Source of the DNA: Platynereis dumerilii
Taxonomy: Eukaryota; Annelida; Polychaeta; Phyllodocida; Nereididae
Assembly: GCA_026936325.1 (NCBI GenBank)
Contig: JAPTHN010000004.1
Coordinates: 29,257,910-29,321,909, forward strand
Length of the DNA stretch: 64,000 bases
Direction: 5' to 3'
Positions 34,782 to 47,267 of this stretch are shown here, piece after piece. Made by a program: the position numbers and the translations under genes. The notes beneath the pieces were generated by a model. It was not told the origin of the DNA and did no database searches. It saw only the letters and a list, made by a program, of their open reading frames with translations. Every line of letters starts with the position of its first letter. Positions within the stretch are counted from its first letter, which is position 1.

Positions 34782-35167
34782 CTGAAAAAATATATAATGC
34801 AATTAAGTGCACAGTCATTGTCCCCAATGATTCTCATTGTAGGCCAAATCATCGGCTGGTAACACATTTATTTTAGCAAAAATTTTTAATGGAAAAAATT
34901 GCAAATGGCCATTGGCCTTCTTTCTCCACCCATCGGGCAAGACCCCCCCCCCCCCCATTATAATCCAATGGTAACATTTCTTATTGGCTTCAACTTTAAG
35001 CTCTTGTTTAGTTGAAGTTAAAATTCTACTAGGTGGCAGTAATGTCTATATGCAAACTGACTCAGGCACCACCTAGAAGGCTAATTCAGAACTGCCAGCT
35101 TTCAAATACAATTGTTGTACGCAAGACAAAATTATTAGAAAAAAAACAAAAAAAACAGGAATAATAC

Positions 35168-35257
35168 CTTCCACATTGAGGGCTGCGCTCCATGTTGTTT
35201 CGCCGGTTTCACTAGTTGCTTTGCATGTGTAAAGACCCGAATCTGAGTCATTGAGAT
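35168..35257 (-). CDS. robo: Robo exon: Ig domain 5, end
   Basis: AATTTCAG acceptor, GTATTAT donor, 90 bp, phase 1 to 1. DLNDSDSGLYTCKATSETGE, TTWSAALNVE; the TxWSAxLxV ending is typical of Robo Ig5. Confidence 0.9.
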
Positions 35258-36939
35258 CTGAAATTTTAAGCACAAATTTGGAGTACGGTGAACAAATAAA
35301 TTTTTATGAGTACCATGTATATTAAATTTGGCAAGGACAAAATATCTCCATTCACATCTGTCTGACCTAAAATTTCGATTGGAATGATTAGTAATAAAAC
35401 ATTAGGCCAATTACAAAGTCATGAATTGATGAATCATGAAAATGTTATGCAAATTGGCTGGTGACCATTAGTCAGGAGAATCCCCAGATTTGGCCAATCA
35501 GCAGGCATTCACACAAATTATAATTAAATGCATGCATATATGTTGTGATTCATGACATTTTGAGTATCGCGCGTGGTGGTAGTGAACTAGCGATGTTTGA
35601 AGTTGTTTCAACGAGTCTAAGAAATGGCTTCATCCTTCCTCAACCATCCTTCCATTGCAGGGCCCGTTTACACTGTGAAATTCTGAAGTATTATAATCCT
35701 TCACAGCTTTTATTTCCGGCCTGAAATATCCATGATACAGATAAGTGTTTGTGGTTTTCCTCAAAGGAAATATTTGGAACTACAAGCAGACAACAATTAA
35801 ACATTCAAACATAAATACAATCGCTTTGAATATCTCTAACTGTGAATTCTGTTTGTCACACCTGAGGAAGATTAATCTTTTTGTTATAGCTTCATAAAAA
35901 TTGGGATCTTACTGACAAAAATGCATGTTAGAACCCGACAAAGAGGTGTCTAACTAATACCCAACCTGAGAGGTGTACTCAGCATGTGCAATACGCACAT
36001 GTGCATATTTGGCCTGACAAGTAAATATTTCTGTTCCAAAATCGACAGTGAAACCAGTCTAGTGGAAATAAGAACTGCATGCTGCTGCCACCTGGCACAA
36101 AAGTTAATTTTGTATGCTACAGTATTGCTGTCGTAAGAAATAGTTCCAGTTTCATTGCACATTCACCAAATTTCTGTTCAACATTGATGTATATGAGAGT
36201 CATGCAGACTCGGCAATCACATTCTGTAAGGAAGTAGACAAGGCCAGAATTCTAAGAAACAGGCCCGGTTTCTTCCAGACAAAATTGTGTGAGTTCCCCA
36301 CACTAAAATGATGTGGACCGGTCACAGGAGCTCGCGGAATAGCACACTAGTCACTAGGTGGCATCACATGTCAGTATAATATTATGTTCTGTCAAGGCTG
36401 GAAAAAGCACTGGCAATGATACAGCGGTCAATTAGTTGACAGCAGCGAACCATTAAAAAATGGGAGAGGTGCTTGAATCATTCTTGGCTCTGATTGGCTG
36501 CGACTGCTAAGCTTTAATATAATTGTCATAATACGGCCAGCTAAAGTTATTTGTCAGGGGTAGATTCCCTGGGTGCGGGTGATGAGTCATAAAACAAATT
36601 CTCAAGACACAAACTGATCACTAATGTGTCATAAAATGTTATGCATATTACCAAGACATAAACTGATGAGTCATAAACACTATGCTGATTGCCATGACAG
36701 AGACTGATCAATGAGTAAAAAATCATTATGCAAATAGTCAAAAAATAAAATGAATCAAATTTTTCTGCGCATAATCTCCCTTTTATATTAAAGGTTTCTA
36801 TGAGAAAGAGCAATTTTCCATTCCACTGAACTTCTGACATTACAGTGATTACACATAGATTTAAAAGTCTTGCTTCCTCATGACAAGCAAGTAATGAATT
36901 TTAATTAAGCTTTATGAATGTGGTCATGTTGACATTTAC
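35258..36939. other. Robo intron 9: no exon seen
   Basis: Holds a one-ended relic of the 9054 MITE (35912-35955) and a degenerate repeat of about 55 bases (GACATAAACTGATGAGTCAT, ATGTTATGCATATTACC; 36575-36740). Otherwise unique AT-rich sequence. Confidence 0.5.
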
Positions 36940-37152
36940 CTGATATTTGAAGCGTCCCGCCATTCAGCACCACAATGCGGGAATCTTTGCCAGTGTTGAT
37001 CATTTGCTGATCTTTGAACCACTGTATCGAGGGAGCAGGGTGCCCTGTGGCATGGCACTGTAACATTCCCACGGAGTTCGTTGGCAGAGTTTGATTTTGA
37101 GGTCTTCGGAAGATGATGGGAGGCAGAGGTCGATCAACGACAATGGGCCTGT
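36940..37152 (-). CDS. robo: Robo exon: Ig domain 5, first part
   Basis: CTTTTTAG acceptor, GTAAATG donor, 213 bp, phase 1 to 1. DRPLPPIIFRRPQNQTLPTN, GMLQCHATGHPAPSIQWFKD, GGTLQIS. One N-linked sequon (NQT), as in human Robo1 Ig5. Confidence 0.92.
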
Positions 37153-40100
37153 CTAAAAAGAGAACCAACATGCGCTATCAAATAGAAGCGGATTTCTGTG
37201 ATGACAGTTGGATGGATGATTGGGCCTTTATACAATGTGTTTATGCACTAAGCTATGAGGCAATGGATATTTGAAACTACTCAATCCACATGGAAGTGAA
37301 GCAGCCAGAGGGGGAATAGAGCTGACCCCCTCCCTCTGATATTTGTAATGAACAAGGCCAGACATATGCGACAAGGTTCAAGATTGAGTCAGACAATTGG
37401 GACATATTGGTCCAAAATGTTATTTTTGAATTTCGGTCTGAAAAATAGACCATTATATGTACAATTTCCCCAGGAATCTGAATCTGAAGTCGGAAATACA
37501 AAATATCTCACCATTTTCAATCTACGAATGTTTTTATAACTTGTCAATTGGAACCTAGCATTTTTTGGAATATCTCTCACTTTCACTGCATATATCTCAG
37601 TAGTACTCAATTTTTGTCAACAAATTAGCCTAACACAGTACCAAAGCACTAAACAACTCCTTATTTTTATCATGTAACAACCTGGCACATGCCTCAGATG
37701 GGCGCCCTGTGCCCTTATACAGTTTGCATTGAAGAAGTGATTTTTGGCACGGCTGTCCAAGACAGCGACTCTGAAATATAGAATGGAGGTAAGAGAAGAC
37801 TGCAATAATGACCAGCCAGTGTCAAAAGTAATTGTCATACACACTACTACAAACATATTTTAGGTCAATCATGCATCCTATCTTATATTTTTGTTGTTTG
37901 CTCACATTTTCTTTTTGTATACAAATCGCCAATTCGTGATGAATCTGGCCATGCTATACATCAATCTTCATCTTTTCAAAAGCTCTACAGATTTTTATCT
38001 TTACAGAACTATCTGTTACTTCTAACACCCCATCCACACATGTATGCTATCCACACAGCTCTATTCACGTGCCTGCGATGGTAGTACTTGGTTGTTCTCC
38101 CTGGGCTCAGAAGAGGGAGGCATCAAATAAACTATACAAAACAGGTTCTTTGTTACAAATCAGGACACTAAAAACCAACTTAACAAAACTACACAATTTC
38201 AATCCTTTCTACTTTCCCCTATCGACTGGCTAATTCTATATATCCTAATCCATATTAGAAATTACGCTTTTCCCCTGATTTTTCTTTCTGCATAGGAATC
38301 CTCAAAAATTTTATTCTTGGATCAGGCCATGTCATACATCAATCTTCCTCTTTACTCTTCCTTAACGGATTTTTACCTTCACAGTACTTCACATCTATGA
38401 GTTCTTCACCTACAGTAGTTCTTGGAATCCTCCACTCGCCAGACGGCAACACCTTTCCAATCATCTTTTACACTTGAGGCCAACGCATGTCAGCGCCACA
38501 ATGATAAACCAAAATACTGCACACTGCTACTCATTTGTAGGCCTATCTCTTTATTGAAAGTTTATTCCAAGAAGCATGGGGGTCCTCTAGTATGTTATAT
38601 TGCCCTTGTATTACTGACTGAGCCATAGATGGCTAAAATCCATTAAAATTTGGTCGCAAAAAAAACTCAAGCTATCGTCTGGTCTCATATTGCACTTTCT
38701 GAACATAAACTTGTTGTAGCCAATGTACATTCTTGATCAAAATGTTGGAATAATTTGATTGAATGTGTGGAATTGCAAAGACTTTTTCCTCAGACATTAG
38801 ATTTATGTATAAATGCTATAATAAACCATTTTTAATTGCTGAGAATTATTTGAAGTTTCTTTGGGTAACCCGCAAAAATTGATCAGCTTTAGTAAAAAAT
38901 CATCGAAAATCGCATAGTTGCTCAACAACACAGACATAAAATGTCAACTTACGCAAAAAATGCCCTTCGGGCTCGAGTGATATTAATTCACACAACAGCT
39001 TGTGATATTGTTACGAAGTGACCCGACTTGTGTCAGAATAATTAAACTCCCCCAATATATAGGGAAAATCGTCACAGGAAATTCATTGCCTCGAGTGTAC
39101 ACACATTTGAGATATATTAAACTTTTTCTGAATGAGTAAAAAATTATTTTAGATGTTGAAAATTAAATTTTGCTACAAAATGCTTGTGCTACAATGTATC
39201 CATTAGTCACCAATATGATATTCATAGATGTCATAAGTAGGTAGGCCTAATACCAAAAATGCAAATTAGATTTTTTTTTTGATGTGGAGTTAAGGCGATG
39301 GCCCATTGGTCCCCATGACCCACCGGTCCCGATTTTCCCCTGCTAGTTATAACAAAATATGATCATTGCATTTCTTTTGCTGAATATTTATGACGAACTG
39401 TCAAGGAGTTCACAATGTTAACGATAATTAACAATGATAATGTTAAAGATAACGATAATGATAATGATAATTTATTCAGACTCTATAGACAGAGAAACTC
39501 TTTATTGTTATAGTCTATGTTGTAAATGTGTGGACTGTTGCAATGTAAAATATGCATTTCTTTTTCACAGTGAGCTGATCCTTTCTTTGCACATAACTAA
39601 TGGATAGGCTGTAAACAAATATCTATAAATTGAAGCTTTAATTTCTCCCAAACACTAGACTTCAGGGAAATGATATGCCATGCAATGTAGGAGCCCACTG
39701 AAGAACAAGTTTGCTGTACATGGGCTATCTGGCTTTGAAAAGATATATTCTAACTAGACGTCAACATGATAGGGCATAAGAGAAGTGTTCGCTACACTCC
39801 TGGCCTAATGAACACATATTTACGAAGGTATACAAACTCCTGGCAGTGTGTGACATACTGCAGCAGCTGCTTTACATACCTTTCGAAACCACTAGACCAA
39901 ACAAAAATACCAGGGTTGCCGAAAGGAATCACGGGCGGCAGGGGCAGTCAGACAAAAAAGGGCAAATGATATTCATGCCAATTTCGCATGACAGAATTTA
40001 AATAGAGTCAATAATAGTTTTGAATATACTTTGTGCCTTAAATTATTAAAAGGGGGCCTGATAATTTTTTTTTTCTTAAAGATCTTAAGGGCACCTTTGC

Positions 40101-41368
40101 CCCCCCCCGGGGCCTTGCCTCCCTTGGACAAGGGCAGGGGGGCAATCACCCCCCCCTGCCCCCCTCCAGTTGTGGCACCCCTGAAAAATAGTATTGTTTA
40201 CATTGGGCTTATAATGGTAATTACAAAAAAACTACAGTTAGAAGTTAAATATGACTCTAATTTTGCTTAAAGCAACTTTTAGATTAAAAGATATACATAC
40301 AGCTTTTAAGGATAGATCTTTGGAATTGCAGCCTATAACTTTTTTAACCCCCATTATTTTAACCAAGTGGATCAGGTAATCACCTCAGCTGAGCCAAGTT
40401 ATTGGGGACTATCTCAAAAGAAAGTTAGAACCAATGTACTGCATAACTATAAATGATACCGTATTTTCCTGAAGAGATGGCCCAGAATTATGTTAAGGGC
40501 TCTTTCTGCCAATGTTTTTATTGATTCCAGAACTGCGTTGGCTCTATCTTTTAAATTTCTTGCCATTTTTTTCAAGTTCTTTCAATGATTGAAAAAAAGT
40601 TATAAGTAAAACAAATCTGAATGAAAACTTTCCTACCAGTATCAATTATCAAAATCATTAAGTGACAAATGATCAAAAATAAAACATTTTATGATTGTAT
40701 ATAATTTTGCTTCATGTAAAAGTGTAAAAAAAATTGTCAGCAAAAGGCAACTTTGTTTGAAAAAGTGTCATGTTTTAAGTGATTTTCATGGAATTTATGA
40801 AACTGTAAACACCAATTCAAGATCAAGCTTCACTTGCAATTAACTTCTGGATTCAATAGTAATGTCATCACTGGGCCTACCTACCCCATTCATAATTCAT
40901 ACAGTCCATTCATACAACCAGTACATGTGAATATAATCATGTAAGACCTAATTTCATATACTAATGCTTTCTCAAGTGCCTATGTCCTTAATCAAACAGA
41001 AGTGCTAAGCATTCATATGGTCATGCTTGAATGCACATTAGGTGACAGAAAGAGAGGGGGGGCAGAGCAAATTGAGGGGGTAGCAAAAACTGGTAGAACA
41101 AACTTGAAAGAATGGATATGAGGGAAAAATTTGCAGTTTTTGCATCCTAATGACAAAACTGGAGGGCGGATAAGAAATCTAAAGATGTTACACATTAGGA
41201 AATGATGGTAAGTCAATGGTGTGCAAAGAAGAACATTGGAGGTGGCCTCAGGAAATAGCACCGGTGTCTATAAAATTTGGCAAGGTGTGTAAGAAATCTC
41301 CTACGGAATGTAGATACAGCAGCAAGCAGGAGCTGTGCTGCAGTATAATAATATTGATAATAAAATAC
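37153..41368. other. Robo intron 8: decayed repeats, one hAT MITE
   Basis: 37905-38130 and 38270-38460 are two diverged copies of the family at 7380/23640. 38727-38975 is a single end of the 25067 palindromic element. 39420-39480 has GATAAT runs. The hAT MITE at 39911 is listed separately. No further exon recognised. Confidence 0.55.
39911..40183. mobile_element. hAT-type MITE with near-perfect 8 bp duplication
   Basis: Ends CAGGGTTGCCG and TGTGGCACCCCTG; flanks AAAAATAC (39903-39910) and AAAAATAG (40184-40191). The interior has C-rich runs. Fits hAT. Confidence 0.75.
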
Positions 41369-41528
41369 CTTTCACACTGATCCGAGCACCTGCAAAAGCA
41401 GTGCCTGCAATATTCAAAGCATGACAAATGTATTCGCCACTGTCCTCTTCAGTAACAGATTTGATTATTAAAGTCCCATCAGGCTCAACCGAAAATCGGC
41501 CATGGGGATGTCTCGGAAACATGAGAAC
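41369..41528 (-). CDS. robo: Robo exon: Ig domain 4, second half
   Basis: CTTCCAG acceptor, GTATTTT donor, 160 bp, phase 0 in, phase 1 out. GRFSVEPDGTLIIKSVTEED, SGEYICHALNIAG. Confidence 0.9.
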
Positions 41529-41754
41529 CTGGAAGAAAATAATTTATCAGAAGTATATTAAAAAGTATCAATTGTAGGCCTAGGCTCTAGTTTTATATGA
41601 TTATAATTCAAACATTTTTTATGCATGTATCTTGATCGGATTGGCCTGTGGAAGCTGTTAATTTGCTAAATAGACCAGTCCGGTGAGTCCGCCCCTGGTT
41701 CTGTACAGATCAGTTCACTTTTCATCTAAACAGTTCAACAAAAATAAGTCCCCC

Positions 41755-42190
41755 TTTAAATAAACTTGAATATTTTAAAGATTCCTTCTCTGATTTCTAT
41801 GAAAGTTTGCCGAGTTATAGACCTGTTTTACTTCCCTAAATGTATGTATTTATAGTTCAGTGGCATTATTCCTGGCTGAAGCAGCCGCCTCCGAGTGAGC
41901 CTATACCCCTGTTTTCACAAATCTGTGGCTTTTCCAATGGATATGCTTAATTTCACCATGCAGGGAAGCGACCAGCTGGGACATGATTCATCAATTGTGT
42001 GGACACCTGAGGACTTCTTTTGTAACTCCTCTAGCTGTTTTATTTGGATTCATTTGATGACGTTAGAAATGATTTGAGTGGCGTTTAAGCACCTTTTGAG
42101 GATTTTTGGAAAAGCAAAAACTTTGGATTTTTGAAAAGAGGGGTATATGCAGTAAGTGGTTTGCTGGCTCAGACAAAAATGAACAATGAA
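41755..42190 (+). repeat. Interspersed repeat family M3, copy 1
   Basis: Diverged copies at 44155-44600 (+) and 12140-12350 (-). Shared blocks: AATAAACTTGAATAT, TTCAGTGGCATTATTCCTGG, CAATGGATATG, GACCAGCTGGGACATG. Not coding; class unknown. Confidence 0.65.
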
Positions 42191-42416
42191 ACTACAGATA
42201 CACACACAGACTGTCACACACAATGTCAAAATAAATGCCTACAAACTGGACAACTTGCACAGAAATCGGAAAAGCTGTCTCTTAGATATTCAAGTTTTCA
42301 TAAAGGAGGACTTATTTTTATTGAACCGTTTACAATATAACAATGCAATACATTATGAATTTTATATAATCTTGAAGTTATTAGAGCCAATTTTGTTATG
42401 CAATACCTGCAATTAC

Positions 42417-42541
42417 CTGGCTGGTTTCTTTATTCCAGTAGACAACAGGGGGTGGATTACCAGTTGCCTCACAACGCAGAGTTACAGTTTGACCCGTCTC
42501 TACGACCTTGTCTTGTGGCGCCACAACAAACGTAGGGTGTG
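42417..42541 (-). CDS. robo: Robo exon: Ig domain 4, first half
   Basis: TTCTCCAG acceptor, CAG|GTAATT donor, 125 bp, phase 1 in, phase 0 out. [38 protein letters not shown], matching Robo Ig4 (FVVKPRDQ...). A second GT (GTATTG) 11 bases on would break phase with the next exon. Confidence 0.9.
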
Positions 42542-42757
42542 CTGGAGAATATGTATTCAAGAAAAACAGAATACATGGGGAACTACAGACCTTTAAGAGT
42601 TCCATATCTTTTTTATTGAGATGGAGAGAAATTGAGATATCGACAGCACACTGCTGGTGATGATTACGTGTAAATGTACAGAGCGGGATTCCTCAACATG
42701 TTACACATTTACAACAACATTCAACAAATGGTATATCTTCAATTTCAATATACTTAC

Positions 42758-42885
42758 ATTGCACAGTGAGCCTGCCTAGGGCTTCCGCATGTCCCACAGT
42801 ATTTTCCGCTCTACAGATGTAGATTCCGTCATCTGAAACTTTCACTCTTTCAATTCGCAGACTCCAGTCTTCCCGTATGTGAGAT
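42758..42885 (-). CDS. robo: Robo exon: Ig domain 3, second half
   Basis: CTTTCAG acceptor, GTAAGTA donor, 128 bp, phase 2 in, phase 1 out. SHIREDWSLRIERVKVSDDG, IYICRAENTVGHAEA and LTVQ complete the domain. Confidence 0.9.
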
Positions 42886-43560
42886 CTGAAAGGACACATA
42901 TCAGTTAATTGTTGAACAAATTGCATTATCTGAAAGGCAAAATTATAGTTAAATTGTTGAATAAATAATAATAGGCACAAGAAAAACTAGAGGGTCCCCC
43001 ATACAAACTGCCAGCAGTGTGCAATCCGCTGCAGCTGAGTGCAGCTCTCCTCTCCTCCTTTAATCACAATGCATGGTTTTCATTACTTTGTACTCCATAC
43101 TGCTTTTTTATTTGCCTTTTTGAAATACATTTTTATTAAGTTTAATTAGATTTTTTTGATAGGGCCCCCCTGATTCACCAAAAATGTCTTCTTTTTTTTT
43201 AGGTGCCCCCTCCAGTTATAGCTGCAAGATGCACTGGTGCATGAAGGGCCAAGGGAGGGTGTCCAAAAGGAGGGGAGTAGAATTAGGAGCATGGAGCCAT
43301 GGACCATAATGACAGTGGACAAATATAGTGAAAATATGACAGTTTTTGCTCATTTATGGCAATGTGGGGTCTCTGATATTATATTTTAAGGTCTTACACT
43401 TTGGAGAATGATGTCCTGGAAAACAAATTGAAAGGGGAACATTGGAAGTGAAAGCAGTATGAGGCAGCACTGTCTGGAAATTTTACACAGTGTGTAATTT
43501 CTGTCCTGGAAAACACTATATCCAGCCTAGCAGCAGATAATTATGGTTGAATGACTTGAA

Positions 43561-43869
43561 CAGGGGCGGACTGGCCTATGTGGCAGAGTGGCAACTGCCA
43601 CGGGCCCATCCACTCAGGGGGGCCCATTCAAGATGTCAAAAAAATAAAAATTTCAAGAAAAAAGCCATAAAGCTAAATTTTGTCATCCAGTTTAAGATTT
43701 TGTGATGCAACCAAATTAACTGAATAGGACAAGACCCTCTCACAAATTTAACAAATTGTATAGGGCATGATAATTTCCTTTTCACATTTGAAAATAATGC
43801 CACGGCAAGGACGTAGGGGCCCATTGACTTATTTTGCCACGGGCCCGAAATGCTGCCAGTCCGCCCCTG
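43561..43869. mobile_element. hAT-type MITE, perfect 8 bp duplication
   Basis: Ends CAGGGGCGGACTGGC and GCCAGTCCGCCCCTG, exact GACTTGAA at 43553-43560 and 43870-43877. Same end family as 45657-46670. In a Robo intron. Confidence 0.92.
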
Positions 43870-43976
43870 GACTTGAATACGATTATCTAGTTTGAGATTT
43901 TAAATTCTTCAGTCTGACCCATGGCAGACCACCACAAAAAAAAATCTGTTAATAATTTTTCCATTTTTTAACACAC

Positions 43977-44115
43977 CTTCCCTGAGGAATGGGGTTTTGC
44001 TTCCTTTTCCAACTGATCTTTGGAGGGGGGTCACCAGTTGCTTGGCAAAAAAACTCAACATTCTCATTCTCTTCTACAGTAACATCTTGTGGATATTTGA
44101 GAAATTCTGGTTTCT
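43977..44115 (-). CDS. robo: Robo exon: Ig domain 3, first half
   Basis: Polypyrimidine-CAG acceptor, AAG|GTGTGT donor, 139 bp, phase 1 in and phase 2 out. KPEFLKYPQDVTVEENENVE, FFCQATGDPPPKISWKRKQ. It joins the next exon as AG+A (Arg). Confidence 0.88.
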
Positions 44116-44154
44116 CTGAAAAAAAAAAATTAGAATAAACAGTTCACAGTTCAA

Positions 44155-44600
44155 TAAAAATAAACTTAAATATCTGAAAGATGCCAATCGGATTTTTATC
44201 GAAGTTGGCTGAATTTAGGCCTTTATATCGACCCTAAATGCCTGCATTTGTGGCTTAGTTGCATTATTCCTTACTGAGCCAGCAGCCTTTGAGAGAGCCT
44301 ACTCCTGTTTCCAAAATTCTTTGGCTTTGTCAATGGATATGACCAAATACACCAGGCCAGGGATCCATCAGCTGGGGCATGCTTCATCAAGTGACCAGAG
44401 AAAATGTGTTTCTTAATTATATTTGGTAAAAAATTAAAAACTTATTTTGTAATATTTTTACAGTTTACTTTCCTCGGGTGACATTAGAAATAATTTGAGA
44501 GGGTTCTGCACACCTTTCAGAACATTTTTTGGAAGATCCAAAACTTCAAATTTTTGAAAAGAGCGGTCCGTGCGTGCACTCAGGGCACGCGCATGCATAC
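44155..44600 (+). repeat. Interspersed repeat family M3, copy 2
   Basis: See 41755-42190. It follows the same order of shared blocks (AATAAACTTAAATATCTGAA, GTTGCATTATTCCTTACTGA, GGATATGACC, CAGCTGGGGCATG) and is present in the neighbouring Robo intron. Confidence 0.6.
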
Positions 44601-44812
44601 CAGCAATACCTTATAAGACAATACAAGCGTATGCTATTCCAATTTGGATAAAAATTTATCTGTGACAGTGTTCTTGTAACTTGTTAGGCAGCACTCGAAA
44701 GGATAATGGCCTAAAATTTTATGTCTTTGAAAAATAATTCTGTAAAAATTTCTTGACTTTTTTTAAAGTTTGATGATGATAAAATGTTCTCACTGTCCAT
44801 TACTGACCACTG

Positions 44813-45122
44813 GCCAGTAAACTTGATATGCAAAAAATGAGTGTCTGTTCATACAGATTTTGGAACTCTATGAGCCACAATACCCATTGAAGTGTTATTT
44901 TCTCTACATTCTGCATGGGAAACATGGAGGCTGTTTGATTAGTCATGATCAAGAGAAGGGCATTTGATTTGTCATAACTGATTTTAGAGTAAGAATCAGA
45001 TGCATAATCCTTTTGTTCGCTGTCACTAACAAGCGGGGCTATAAATCAAATTAATGTTGAAAGTGCCATTTTCACAGTGCCAAAGTCCGCTCTAATTCTA
45101 TATCAAAGTGTCTCGCTGTAAT
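44813..45122. mobile_element. MITE family M2, copy 3
   Basis: CAGTAAACTTGATATGCAAA ... GTGCCATTTTCACAGTGCC ... CTCGCTGTAAT; core sequence (GATTAGTCATGATCAAGAGA) shared with 20697 and 21029. Ends 43 bases from Robo Ig2 exon. Confidence 0.7.
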
Positions 45123-45164
45123 TTGATAGTAAAGTAAGCTTTGTGAATTGTTATATTTTCTCAC

Positions 45165-45443
45165 CTTTAATATCCAATTGCGCAGTTCTAGACTCCCTTT
45201 CACCTGCCATATTGTGAGCTACGCAGATATAATTCCCACTATCTTCTCTCCTTGTATTTTGAATAATCAGATTCCCATACTCGTCCACTGTTATTCGGCT
45301 ATCAAGATGAATTGTCACGCCATTTTTCTTCCATTTTATTTGCGGCTCGGGCGCACCTCTTGGAGGCTTGCATCTCATGACTGCAGTGTTGCCCATTACC
45401 ACTGCCGTGTCCCTTGGGATCTCTCTGAAGTTATCTTCAATGA
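45165..45443 (-). CDS. robo: Robo exon: Ig domain 2
   Basis: TTGACAG acceptor, GTGAGAA donor, 279 bp, phase 1 to 1. EDNFREIPRDTAVVMGNTAV, CKPPRGAPEPQIKWKKNG and SGNYICVAHNMAGERES follow the Robo Ig2 pattern closely. Confidence 0.93.
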
Positions 45444-45496
45444 CTGTCAAGAAAAGTATGTTAAATTTTTTTGGCTGTGGAACAGCTGAAGGAATT

Positions 45497-45583
45497 TCAC
45501 ATCAAATAGCATTTCACTTTCTAGTCTATCTATAAATCTCACCTCAAAATAGTGAGGTGAGATTTATAGATAGACTATTTGAT
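45497..45583. repeat. Near-perfect hairpin, about 35 bp stem
   Basis: TAGTCTATCTATAAATCTCA and its exact complement surround a short loop (AAAATAG); outer bases CATCAAATAG/CTATTTGATG also pair, with a bulge. Lies 54 bases upstream of Robo Ig2 acceptor on the minus strand. Unknown origin; MITE-like or small-RNA-like shape. Confidence 0.7.
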
Positions 45584-45656
45584 GACAAAGAAAGTATCAA
45601 TTAAGATAAATCTAGATTATGGACTTGCATGCTCATAAATATAGAATACTTCATAG

Positions 45657-46670
45657 CAGGGGCGGACTGGCGACATTTCGGGCCCCGAGGCAAAATAAGT
45701 CAATGGGCCCCGTCATCCCCACCATTGACGTTGTTTAAAAATAGAGAAGCAAAATACCACTGGCCTAATTTGGCAAATTTTTAATGTGGGGGCCCCACAT
45801 GTAAATGTGCTGTCCTTTACAGTAATGCTACATTCTCACGGCGGCTCCCGGAGAACTATTTAAATCGGCGTCGAAGTATTTCCTGGTAATTTGGATGAAT
45901 TTGGGTGATCCACCGTCGACTTTTCACATCCCCCCAGGGGAAGTTTTTGTTCCCCTCAGCGGTTCCTAGAAATGAAAAACTGCGCCGTGGATGTCAAAAA
46001 AGATTCAACAGGTACAAACTTTTTTTTCATGACGGCGGAACAGAGCCCAAAATTTTCTTGATTTTTGGATGTCTGGCGTGGATTTTTTCAGTGAGAATGC
46101 CTCAAAAACATCTCCGGCGGGATATTAGGACATCCCCTGCCCCCGCGGGGACCTTTCCTGCCCCTGGGGGGACATTTGAAGCCTCGCCGGCAGTTTTTAA
46201 CATCCCGCCGCGGTGAAATAGGTTCACTGAGGGGCAGTTATAGGTTCCCTGAGGGGTACTTTTTATATCTCGGGGCGATATAAAAGTATCCCTCAGGAGG
46301 AGGAAATTCCTTTCCCCCGGCGAACTTTTGGGGACGGCGTACAACTTTTCTTCCCTGCAGTGAACAAAAAGAACCGCGCCGTGATATGCTTTTAATTAAT
46401 TATGTAATGGTTTTATAAACATTGTATGTCGCCGTGATGGTCATTTTTTTCCTAGAATTCAACTCAAGCTGCCCCTCAGTGGTAAAAAAGTTCTCCGTAA
46501 CGTGCCGTGAGAACTGGGCATTAGTGTGGTTGCAACACACAATCATGAACCTGACAGTGAAATTTCACTCTTTTCTTGAATTTTTCTTTGGTTGTTATCT
46601 TGCATGGACCCCCCTGGGTGGATGGACCTGTGGCAGCTTCTACTTTGCCACATAGGCCAGTCCGCCCCTG
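45657..46670. mobile_element. hAT-type element, 1 kb, with a nested TIR element
   Basis: Ends CAGGGGCGGACTGGC and GGCCAGTCCGCCCCTG; exact CTTCATAG duplication at 45649-45656 and 46671-46678. Inside, 45823-46523 has its own ends (TAATGC...TTCTCACGGC and complement) and unusually GC-rich CCCCGCGGGGA-type repeats; a relative lies at 57490-57790. No transposase. Confidence 0.9.
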
Positions 46671-46879
46671 CTTCATAGAAATTGTTAACTGCTGATGGGC
46701 GACATGATGGTCCAGTTCCATCGTAACTACTTCCAGGGACTGCTTCTCTTCAGTGTTAACCCCAGGTTGGCCTATGGCAGGGCGAAATATGGAAATTGCA
46801 CGGTTTATGAAGGTCGGGTGCACTGGTGCATCCAACTAAAAATTAAATTAAATTCTAAATTCTTGAAATTGTTATTGAG

Positions 46880-47095
46880 GCCCCTATAGCTCAGTCAGTA
46901 GAGTGCTTGCCTCACAAGCGAGGGACCATGGTTCAATCCCCGGGCTGGCCATGATGTCATTCCATGATATTGTCGTTCGCATCAGACGTTAATTGGAGGT
47001 GCCGTGGGCCCAACTGGAAACAAGTCACTGACTTAGCTTGGCTACCCATGTTAAATAAAAGTACCTTTACCTTTTTTTTACCTTAGGCTTTCAAC
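46880..47095 (+). repeat. tRNA-Val-derived SINE
   Basis: The head GCCCCTATAGCTCAGTCAGT and loop CTCACAA on a 5 bp stem give a CAC (Val) anticodon; B box GGTTCAATCCC. An unrelated 130-base body and an ACCTTT-rich tail follow. The acceptor stem is not closed, so it is a SINE rather than a working tRNA gene. A different lineage from the SINE at 51833. Confidence 0.78.
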
Positions 47096-47267
47096 CTGTG
47101 AAAAGGGAAGATAACTAGACTAAAAAAATTTTTTTACAGTCGACCTTGCCAGCATTCAAACTCCAAAGTGCACTCTTTTCTGTCACAGTTTCTCCAATAA
47201 AGCATTCCATATCAAGAGTGTATATATGTAAACTATGAATAATAAGTGTACTACAAAACAGATTTAC

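Noticed and set aside
46521-46835. 104-codon minus-strand ORF
   Set aside because: Spans the border of a hAT element and its flank; no domain.
46880-46952. Functional tRNA-Val gene
   Set aside because: A and B boxes and the anticodon arm are good, but the acceptor stem does not close and a SINE body and tail follow directly.
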